Below, piece by piece: positions 43,494-52,934 of a stretch of DNA of 64,000 nucleotides. The stretch lies in assembly GCA_039090855.1 (NCBI GenBank), contig CM077025.1:98126489-98190488 (forward strand), read 5' to 3'. The notes under the pieces were generated by a model. The model made no database searches and was not told where the DNA came from. It was given only the letters and a program-made list of their open reading frames with translations. The first letter of the stretch is position 1. Every line of letters begins with the position of its first letter. The position numbers and the translations under genes are program-made. This DNA comes from Macrothele yani. Taxonomy: Eukaryota; Arthropoda; Arachnida; Araneae; Macrothelidae.

Positions 43494-46400
43494 ATATCAT
43501 CATCATCATTGTCAACCATTATCAATCCACTGCTGGACGAAGGTCTCCCCAAGTTTCCTCCACAACGGTCTGTCTTGTGCCAGTCTCCTCCATGTCCCCC
43601 CTGCATACTTTCGAATTTCATCCACCCATCTCCCATGTGGTCTTCTTCTGGGTCTTTTCCTGTCCCTTGGAATCCAATCTAAAATTTCGGCTCTCCATCG
43701 ATGATCTGTCCTTCTGGCAGTATGTCCAGCCCATTGCCATTTCAGGGATTTAACTCTGATCATGATGTCTTCCACTCTTGTCATTTTTCGGATCCACGAG
43801 TTCCTCTTCTTATCTCTCCTGGTTACACCAAGTATGCACCGCTCCATGCTTCTTTGAGTTGTCTGCAGCCTTTGTATGTCTCTTTTAGTTAAGGTCCACG
43901 TCTCTGCACCATACGTAAGCACTGGAAGGATGCATTGATCAAACACTTTTCTTTTAAGACATAATGGCATATTGCTCTTGAAAATTATGCTGTTTCTTCC
44001 AAAAGCTCTCTAGGCAAGTTTTGTACGCCGATTAATTTCTTCATCAATGTGACCCTCACTTGATATCTGCTGTCCAAGATAAACGTACGTGTCTGTTATC
44101 TCCAGCTTTTCTCCATCAATCGATAAATCTTCATTTCTTGTAAAGCATTGAACATCACTTTTGTCTTCTGAAAGTTCATTTTTTAATCCCACTTCTTTAC
44201 TCTTGTCAGCTAGTTCCTGGATCATACTCTGCAGCTCTGATGGGCTAGTTGCAAAAATGACTACGTCATCAGCAAAACGAAGGTGGGTTAGATAATCTTC
44301 ATTAATCTTTATCCCCTTGTTTTCCCAGCTCAGTGACTGAAAAACACCCTCCAATGTGGCATTGAAGAGCTTCGGAGATATGGTGTCACCTTGTCTCACT
44401 CCCTTTCCAATTTTTATGTGTGTTGTATTTTCAAACAGCCGAATCTTTGCACTTGCATTTTCATAGATGTTATTAATAATATTAATGTATACATCTTCAA
44501 TACCGCAGGTTTTCAGAGCCATTGTAACTGCTGATGGTTTCACCGAATCAAAGGCTTTTTCATAATCGATAAAAGCCATGCACAATGGAAGTTCATATTC
44601 CCTCGCTCTTTCAATTAGTTCTCTCAGCACATGGATATGATCTATTGTGCTGTAGCCACTCCTGAATCCAGCTTGTTCTCTCGGTTGAGCCATGTCCAGT
44701 GTTACCTTCAAGCGGTGTGAAAGAACTTTAGTGAAGATTTTATAAACTACTGATAGGAGGCTGATGGGTCTGTAGTTTCCGAGATCCTCAATGTCACCTT
44801 TCTTATGTAGCAGGATCATTGTAGCGGTGTTCCAATCCTCAGGAATCTTTCCTTCATTAAGGCATCGAGTGAAAATTTGGGCGAGTACTGTTTCGATTTC
44901 TCCACTTGCTTCTTGTATGATGTCTACAGTAATTCCATCTTCTCCTGGAGCTTTTCCCCGCTTCATGTTCTTGATTGCATGTGCAACTTCTGCTGGAAGG
45001 ACTGGAGGAACTCTGGTACTGGTATCTTTCATGATGTCTGGAGTGCATGTATCATCCCTTTCATATAATTTGGAGTAGAAATCTTTCACTCTTGTCAAAA
45101 TTTCGTCTCTATTTCTTGTTACAGAACCATCTTCTTTTCTCAGTGCCATAATCTGTTTTCTTCCCTTACTGAGATGTCCCTTTGCTATCTTTAGGCTTTG
45201 GTTGTTTTCAATTGCTTTCCTCACTAGTTCACAGTTGAATTTTCTTACGTCTTCAGTGATACTTTTTCGTACTGTCTTGCATAGCTCTATATATTCCACT
45301 TTGGAAGTCACATCTTCTTTAGTTGTCCTCATCTCTCTTCTTTTTTGCATCAACATTTTCGTTTTTCCTGATAATTTATTTACATGCAACTTGTTCTTAG
45401 ACCCAGCTAATTTTGTTGCTGTTTCCATAAGAGCTTTGGTTACTTTTCTGTTAACTTCAGAGATGTCCACTTCTTCTGATGTTAGTCCTTCTAAAGCAGA
45501 GAACCTGTTCTTCAGTTCCAACTTGAAGGTATTGTGGTGTTTTTTAAGGTTGGTTATGTCAATAGATTTTGTTTGTCTCATGAGCTTGCCACGTTCGAGT
45601 TTAGTGTTGAGGTGCATCTTACATCTTACCAATCTATGGTCACTACCTGTGTTGAACTTGTTTAGCACACTGCAGTCTTCTATGACGAATTTTTTTGTTA
45701 CACATAATAAAATCAATTTCACTTGTCGTCCCATTTGGATGTCTCCATGTCCATTTCCTGTGTGGCTTTTTCTTGAAGAAGGAGTTCAAGATGAAAAACC
45801 CTTCTGCCTCTGCAAACTCAACGAGAGTATTTCCACGCTGGTTTCTGTTGCCGTGACCGAATTTACCTACTGAAGTTTCATTCTGTTGCCGTTGCCCTAT
45901 TTTTGCATTGAAATCTCCCATAATTATTTTCAAGTGCTGCTTACCTTTATTATTTAGATGACAAATTTCCTCATAAAATTCTTCAATTTCTTCTTCAGGA
46001 TGACTTGTGGTGGGTGCATAAGTTTGAATAATCTGAGCCTGGTATCTTTTCGAGAGTTGGATAACAAGCCGTGCAGCTCTGTCAGAGGAACTTTCAACTT
46101 CTACAACTTTATCCTTCAGTTTCTTGTTTATTTATTATAAATCCAACACCACTAGTTCTGCCAGTATCTGTCCCACGATAGTAGAAGAGATGTCCACTTT
46201 TCAGTTCGATGAGATCTTCTCCTTTTCTCCTTACCTCATTTAGCCCCACGATGTCCCACTTGATCCTTTGTAGTTCCTCTTCCAATTCAAGAAGCCTTGA
46301 ATCAGAAGATAGGGAGCGTCCATTGTACGTTGCCAAGGTCAGCATCAGATGGCAGCCTAGTCCGGTCCTCCGGGGATTCTTAGCACCCTCTGCCTTCATG

Positions 46401-46677
46401 TCGCACTGGCCGCTGCCTTGGCCAGGTACATTCCAGCTGCCGGAGACTGAGGGCCAAGATTTAAGTTGTGGAGTCATTTTGGAGGGGTTTGGCCATAACT
46501 CACCACGCTGGCCAAGCGGGTTGGTGAGTGTGGGATAGAATTTCCTCTAATCCCGATGGTATAGTTATACCGCTATTGGCGGTCGTCAGAGCCCCTTTAG
46601 TAGGAACAGGATGCACCACGAGAAGGCGGGGTTGACATTTGTCAAGGAGAGGCTGTGATGTTACGCATCACCTGACC
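43494..46677 (-). mobile_element. RTE-type LINE, full length, lightly damaged
   Basis: This copy runs from the ATCATCATCATC tail at 43496 to the conserved 5' start (GCATCACCTGACCTTACATC) near 46677. It lies directly 5' of the preceding copy, in the same orientation. ACTACC(CC)ATAT flanks both ends imperfectly and may be a target duplication. Confidence 0.9.
43512..46477 (-). pseudogene. RTE endonuclease-reverse transcriptase with few lesions
   Basis: The domains are those of the 17.3 kb copy: APE endonuclease (LATYNGRSL; MGDFNAKIG; SDHRLV), reverse transcriptase (NYRPISLLSVVYK; RQGDTISPKLFN; LRFADDVVIF) and C-terminal TYGAETW/WIDNG. Lesions: a 4-bp insertion near 46130 (FIINKQETEG then stop), an extra T near 45692 in a T run, and TAG for Trp at 44010-44012 (TKLA*RAF). 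Two compensating indels between about 44180 and 44145 make residues read LKNELSEDKSDVQC where other copies read LKMNFQKTKVMFNAF; the frame is restored afterwards. The uninterrupted middle block, 44010-45734, is 574 codons. Confidence 0.9.
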
Positions 46678-46714
46678 TTACATCCCACTACCATATATAT
46701 GTATATATATATAT

Positions 46715-48137
46715 ATATATATCATTCATCATCATCATTGTCAACCATTATCAATCCACTGCTGGACGAAGGTCTCCCAAAGTTTCCTCCACAACGGTCT
46801 GTCTTGTGCCAGTCTCCTCCATGTCACTCCCGCATATTTACGAATTTAATCCACCCATCTCCCATGTGGTCTTTTTCTGGGTCTTTTCCTGTCCCTTGGA
46901 ATCCAATCTAAAATTTCGGCTGTCCATCTATGGTCTGTCCTTCTGGCAGTATGTCCAGCCCATTGCCATTTCAGGGATTTAACTCTGATCATGATGTCTT
47001 CCACTCTCGTCATTTTTCGGATCCACGAGTTCCTCTTCTTATCTCTCCTGGTTATACCAAGCATGCACCTCTCCATGCTTCTTTGAGTTGTCTGCAGCCT
47101 TTGTATGTCTCTTTTAGTTAAGGTCCACGTCTCTGCACCATACGTAAGCACTGGAAGGATGCATTGATCAAACACTTTTCTTTTAAGACATAATGGCATA
47201 TTGCTCTTGAAAGTTACGCTGTTTCTTCCAAAAGCTCTCCAGGCAAGTTTTGTACGCCGATTAATTTCTTCATCAATGTGACCCTCACTTGATATCTGCT
47301 GTCCAAGATAAACATACGTATCTGTTATCTCCAGTTTTTCTCCATCAATCGATAAATCTTCATTTCTTGTAAAAGCATTGAACATCACTTTTGTCTTCTG
47401 AAAGTTCATTTTTAATCCCACTTCTTTACTCTTGTCAGCAAGTTCCTGGATCATACTCTGCAGCTCTGATGGGGTAGTTGCAAAAATGACAACGTCATCA
47501 GCAAAACGAAGGTGGGTTAGATAATCTCCATTAATCTTTATCCCTTTGTTTTCCCAGTTCAGTGATTGAAAGACATTTTCCAATGGCATTAAAGAGCTTC
47601 GGAGATATGGTGTCACCTTGTCTCACTCCCTTTCCAATTTTTATGTGTGTTGTATTTTCAAACAGCCGAATCTTTGCACTTGCATTTTCATAGATGTTAT
47701 TAATAATATTAATGTATACATCTTCAATACCGCAGGATTTCAGAGCCGTGGTAACTGCTGATGGTTTCACCGAATCAAAGGCTTTTTCATAATCGATAAA
47801 AGCCATGCACAATGGAAGTTCATATTCCCTCGCTCTTTCAATTAGTTCTCTCAGTACATGGATATGATCTATTGTGCTGTAGCCACTCCTGAATCCAGCT
47901 TGTTCTCTCGGTTGAGCCATGTCCAGTGTTACCTTCAAGCGGTGTGAAAGAACTTTAGTGAAGATTTTATAAACCACTGATAGGAGGCTGATAGGTCTGT
48001 AGTTCCTGAGATCCTCAATGTCACCTTTTTTATGTAGCAGGATCATTGTAGCATTGTTCCAATCCTCAGGAATCTTCCCTTCATTAAGGCATCGAGTGAA
48101 AATTTGGGCGAGTACTGTTTCAATTTCTCCACTTGCG
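46715..48137 (-). mobile_element. RTE-type LINE, 5'-truncated
   Basis: The 3' tail at the left is ATCATTCATCATCATC. The copy ends at the right within the reverse transcriptase (SGEIETV codons), where it meets TATATGTATATATATATATA. The same TATATGTATATATATATATA occurs next to the 3' tail (46693-46712), so a TA-rich target duplication of about 20 bp is likely. Frames: 47531-48046 (NYRPISLLSVVYK to RQGDTISPKLFNA) and 46846-47616 (LRFADDVVIF to C-terminal domain), separated by a small deletion at 47585. Confidence 0.88.
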
Positions 48138-48159
48138 TATATGTATATATATATATATA

Positions 48160-48425
48160 CAGGGTGATTCCTAAAGTCCTAAATCACCTCAATAACTTGG
48201 GAACAAAGACAGCTAGAGCTATGAAAGTAAGGTATGGTATAGTAAAACAACCATGCGCTATAGGATGAGAGTGACTGTAGCGCCCCTAGTGACAAAATGT
48301 GGAAGATAGCACTCCTATCTCAGAAACAACGAGAGATGCGGGAAAGAGTTCAATTAGAAACTTGTAGAGCATCAACGAATTAGTAGAAACCGACATATGG
48401 TAGAAACGGCTGGGGTAAGTAGAAG
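48160..48425 (+). mobile_element. Terminal fragment of an unidentified DNA transposon
   Basis: It starts ATATACAGGGTGATTCCTAA at a TA repeat, a terminus style shared with the element at 62472 (CAGGCTGATTC / CAGGGTGATTC). It continues with CTAAATCACCTCAATAACTTGG, which I associate with arthropod transposon ends. No coding sequence or matching opposite end was found. It also contains GTAGCGCCCCTAGTGAC, an isolated CTCF-core-like word. Confidence 0.5.
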
Positions 48426-48545
48426 GCTACACCACCAATTTTCAAGTTTTCGGATATTATCTGACTTACCATCCTTGTCACATTTACGCCAAAAATCGGA
48501 TTGTCATCTTCAAATTTTGTATTATATGGCGAAATCCCGTATTTC
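48426..48545 (+). repeat. ~120-bp unit, single-arm version of the hairpin insertion
   Basis: TTTTCAAGTTTTCGGAT, ATCTGACTTACCATCCTTGT, CATTTACGCCAAAAATCGGA and TTGTATTATATGGCGAAATC occur here once, in order. The insertion at 42434-42630 is this unit folded back on itself. Here it joins the truncated left end of a Tc1 element at 48546. Confidence 0.9.
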
Positions 48546-48662
48546 TTTCATAATTTATACAGCATTATAACGGAATACAGAGGATAACGTGATCAAAACA
48601 TTATGGAAAAATACAGCTGTATTTGCTGGTAAACTGAAAAATAACATTTCCATGTTACATGG

Positions 48663-49909
48663 TTAGTACGAGGTTGAACCGCCATGAACTGCGTCACACT
48701 GTGCAATTCTGGCATGAAGTCTGTCGTACAGATGTTGGATGTAAGTTTGGGGTATTGAGTTCCAAGCATCCTCAACCTGGACGCGTAAATCGGGGATGGT
48801 CGTGGCTGGCCGTGGAGACCGGATAAGTCGTTGTTCCATAAAATCCCACACGTGCTCAATGGGGGACAATTCCGGTGAACGTGCCGGCCATGGAAGTTTT
48901 CTCACACCCTGAAGTGCATGTTGCATTGCACGTGCCGTGTGTGGGCGTGCGTTATCTTGCTGGAAAACACCACGATGGACCGACCTTACAAATGGCACAA
49001 CAAAGGGCTGAATGATTTTGTTGATGTATAAGGTGCTGTTTAACGTACCCGGTACAAACACTAGCTGTGTACGTTGTTGATGTAGAAGGTGCTGTTTAAC
49101 GTACCCGGTACAAACACTAGCTGTGTACGTTGTTGATGTAGAAGGTGCTGTTTAACGTACCCGGTACAAACACTAGTTGTGTACGTTGTTGATGTAGAAG
49201 GTGCTGTTTAACGTACCCGGTACAAACACTAGTTGTGTACGTTGTTGATGTAGAAGGTGCTGTTTAACGTACCCGGTACAAACACTAGTTGTGTACGGGA
49301 GTGATAGCTCATCGCTCCCCACACCAGGAGACCAGGTGTAGGCCATTGTGTTGCTGGCTGATGCAAGAAGGCTGGAGACGCTCCCCTGTGCGTCTGCGAA
49401 CACGCATACGGCCATCGGAGGCTCCCAAGCAGAATCTGCTTTCATCGCTGAACACGACAGATCGCCATTGCGTTCTCCAGTGCAGACGTTGGCGACACCA
49501 CTGCAGTCGTTCCTGACGGTGGGCTGGAGTCAGAGGTACACATGCCAGAGGCACACGTGCACGTAGTCCTGCATCCAGAAGACGGTTGCGGAATTTTTCG
49601 CACAGTCACCTCAGGTGTAACGGCGGCTCGGATTTGCGTCACAGTGGATGTTCTGCTTGACAACGCCGCTCTTCTCAGCGTCGATCGGTCGGCTCATCAG
49701 TCCGTCTGTGATTATCGGTTCCACGTCTTCTCGTGTGATAATGTTCCTCGAACCATCTACGCCACCATCGTACCACCACCGATACTTCCCGTCCAATTCG
49801 CTCCGCAATACGACGATACGACCACCCGACCTCGCGGATTCCGACTAGACGACTTTGCTCAAAGTCCGATAATTGCTGAAATGGTAAACGTCTTCCATAT
49901 CCCAGGCAT
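48663..49909 (-). pseudogene. Tc1-like transposase of element C1, DD(32)E spacing, expanded repeat
   Basis: It starts at MPGIW... (49909), a shifted form of C2's MPGHGRRVGFQQLSDF. HTH sequence (WSYRRIAERIGREVSVVVRWW) follows in another frame, then ACVPLTPAHRQERLQWC and VVFSDESRFCLGASDG (first catalytic Asp). The expanded repeat at 49021-49297 breaks the frame. The C-terminal block 48663-49061 is open: FQQDNARPHTARAMQ (second Asp) and SPIEHVWDFM (Glu), ending AVHGGSTSY. I count 32 residues between these two, not the usual 34. Several frameshifts; dead. Confidence 0.88.
49021..49297. repeat. 56-bp tandem repeat, five copies, inside a transposase gene
   Basis: TTGATGTAGAAGGTGCTGTT starts at 49021, 49077, 49133, 49189 and 49245, an exact 56-bp period. 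The unit covers codons for PGTLNSTFYINN. Since 56 is not a multiple of three, every added copy shifts the frame. The sister element at 59119 has one copy. Confidence 0.97.
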
Positions 49910-50152
49910 TGCAGCTTCTTCAGTGTCTTCGCACGTGTCCGTACGCCGACGACTGATTACATTCACTTCGCCGTACTCCTTAAATACCACCGACGATAAT
50001 TTGCATGTTATGCCGTGCTGTGGCGTAAGCGTTCACCGGTTGGTCCCGAAATTAACATCACACCTACGTAAACTTGGCCCTATTAACATATGTAAATTTC
50101 ATGATCGTCCGCCAATTCCTTCTTGGTGTTCTTTTTTTACTTTCCGCCAGTA

Positions 50153-52925
50153 TAGATAGCAAGACTGGACAAAACCGATAGACATGTTCAATGTCAGCCG
50201 GGACATCACAGTAGCCACTTTTTGGAGAGACAACAAGAGTCATTCGGTGTAGTAATTGATTAACGGGGAGGCGGCGATGCAGAAACAGTCAATAAACATT
50301 CTTCTCATGAGGTGCAGCAAGGATAAGATGTGCCGCAGACCAAATAGCTGTCAAGGAGGCAGACGGAACAGTAGGGATAGACATTGGTTGTTAAGGTGCA
50401 CAAGTGGAAAGAATTTCACTCGAAATCTTCTGTGAGCATGCCTCAAGCGTAAAATATTTCATACGGAGTTGCACAAAAACCGGGAAGAGTCGCAGTGCTG
50501 CTGCTACCTGTAGAATTCCTTCAGGAGAGGCCAAAGACGGGTATAAACGGATGATCGACGATTTTATCGACGTGTAGAGTGTCCGGGAGAAGACTGAATC
50601 ACGAAGATGAGTAGATATGCGAGAGAAGTCTTTCCGTGTAAGGTTGAGGTTCACAAGGTCTCGTACAGTAATAATGCCTGCACGCATCCATTCTGGAGAG
50701 GCAAAGAATGGTCGGTCAGAGGGATGAAGAGCTGATGAGTAGAAGAGTGGATCATTTAGAATCTCCGTAGTGCAGGACTGGGATGCTCTCTGTAATGGGA
50801 GAGACCTCAGGATTTCTATGTCTTCCCAGTAAACGGCAGGGAGGCTTTGTTGCAAAGCTGGGAAACCATCCATTCGAAGAAAGACAGCGAACGTTAATGA
50901 AGGATTTTTCAACGAGGCAAGAACATTTCGTACTGTGCATGTATCTGGGTTTGAGCTATTGAGCACATGAAAGAACCAGTGAAGCCGTGCGGCATGGTAA
51001 ACGAGATGTACTGCAGGAAGACCAATTCCTCCCTGCGAAGGTGAGAGGCAGAGAGTAGAGGAGCTAACCCAATGATGCTTTGACCATACAACTGAAGTAA
51101 GGCATGCTTGAACTTGACAGAGTCTGTAGCCAGGAACGGTATCCATTTGCCAGGAATAGTAACACTTTGAAAAGATGTATGTGCGAGCAATGTGAGCTCT
51201 TTGAAGGAAGGAGGTACAAAATTGTGCTCTTCTTCAGAAGCCAGCTACTTTGAGAAGGGAGGGATAGAGAGAGGACCAATTCGTTCATACGGCCTCCGAT
51301 GGGGTTCCGAGATGAATTCCTAAGAATTTTTGGGTGGTACTTGATCATTTGGCTTTCCAGGGAGAGTCGTGGCGGTGTTTCCAAGTGCCGAACCAGAGAC
51401 CTGTGCTTTTCTCAAGTTTGAGTGAGGCTGATGCTGCGGTAGCATACTCTTGGTAGCAGAGAAAAATGGTGGAGAATTGAGTGTCATGACGTATGCAGTA
51501 AGTTGCATCATCTGCATAGGCTGAATAGGTAATTTTGTTATGTCTCGTGCTGGCTGTTGTAGGAGGGAGCCGATGAATAAACTCTCTGCGCATCAGGCGC
51601 GAGAGCAGCTCAAAAACTATGGCAAATAACTGTCCACATAGAGGGCATCCCTGACGAATTCCTTTGGAGAACTCTATTAGAGCTGTCAGGAAGGCAGCGC
51701 TATGAACTTGTAGAGTAGCTCCTTGATAGAGAGAAAGGAGTGAGGTGATGAAGGAGATAGGGAAACCAAATGCTTGAAGTGTTGCAGAAAGATAGACGTG
51801 GGATATATTGTCAAATGCTGCTTTTTGATCAATATTAAGGATAGCCAATGGCTCGGACTGAGTGTCAGCAAGGAAGATTAAGTCACGTAGGAGTGTAAGA
51901 TTGTTAGTGATCGAACGTCCAGGCACAGTATAAGATTGTTGAGGGGAAACGATATGAGGTAGAATGGTATTGAGGCGGTGTGAAAGCAGCTTTGTGTAGA
52001 GCTTGTAGTCGAGGTTTAATAATGAAATTGGGCGCCAGTGTGCAAGATCCGGGAGGTCTCCTTGTTTGGGGAATAAAGCAACGTAAGCTTGCGTGAAGCA
52101 TTGTGGAAGACTGGAGGAGGTGAACGCATCATTGAAAGCCGGGAGCAGGAGCTGGAGTAGGTGTGAAGAGAAGACATCAAAGAATGCATGAGGAAGGCCA
52201 TCAGGTCCCGGTACAGCATTCCAATTGAGTGATTTGAAGGAGGTTTGGAGATCTGGCAAAGTGAAAGGATTCGTGAGATTGTTTTGTAGATGATTTGGAA
52301 CTTGAGGAAGAGACGTAAGAAGTGGAGAGTCAGAAGTTGTGCCGTGAACGTCAGTGGCTCCGTATTTTTGCTTGAAAATATCGTGTACTAAGGAACACGT
52401 GACATTAGGATCTGAAGTGGTCTACCCAGAGGGGAGTCGTAATTGTCGAATCGTGGTGGATTCCCGACGAGTTCTTTCGAGAGAGAGAGGTGGTAATCAT
52501 ACCAGTTGTAAATAGGAGTAAGATGAAGAAGATGTAATCGTTGGATCGAGAGAGTGGGGAGGAGAGTGAGGAGTGAGGAGGGTTATTAACTCAGCTTTTA
52601 TGGCCGGAAAACTCTGATCATTTAGCGTGAGATCAGTCAGCTCGGACCGAATGTTTTGCAACTTCATGTTCCGCTTGACTGTAGCGAAGTAAGTGTATTG
52701 GCGGATGAGAGTTAAAAGTTTATGTTTCGTATCAAACCAATACTGGAGGGTCTTCTGGGTGGGATCGATGTTGTCGATTTTTGATTGTAAGAAACTGCGA
52801 ACTATGCTGCAGAAGGTGGAGTCATGTAAGAAGGTACTGTCAAACGTCCAACGTCGGTGTCGAGAAGGACGAGAAATACTTGCTCTGATTTGGAGAGTCA
52901 CCTCATAGTGATCGGAAGAGGCTGT
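50153..52925 (-). pseudogene. L1/Tx1-type LINE ORF2, truncated at both ends
   Basis: The copy runs from the end of the APE endonuclease (SSDHYEV, SDH motif, near 52915) through the reverse transcriptase (51345-52259: AHWRPISLLNLDYKLYTKLL, SYTVPGRSITNN, IDQKAAFDNISH, GIRQGCPLCGQLFAIVFE, YSAYADDATYC) to the C-terminal domain (50391-51146: FLRMDGFPALQQ). It continues in broken frames to LHRRLPVNQLLHRM and a damaged CCHC near 50170, where the Tc1 C1 right end cuts it. Frameshifts near 52490-52260, 51345 and 51100. It is paralogous to the LINE at 35.5-39.5 kb but clearly diverged. Confidence 0.85.
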
Positions 52926-52934
52926 TGCGTGATG

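Larger units (their letters stand above)
48546..50152 (-). mobile_element. Tc1-like element C1, left end lost
   Basis: The right end, TACTGGCGGAAAGT on the minus strand, matches the end of the related element at 59119-60513 (CACTGCCGGAAAGTG) and is followed by TA. The left terminal repeat is missing: sequence alignable to C2 starts at 48546 (ATTTATACAGCATTATAACG). The element is longer than C2 because of an internal 56-bp repeat expansion. Confidence 0.85.
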
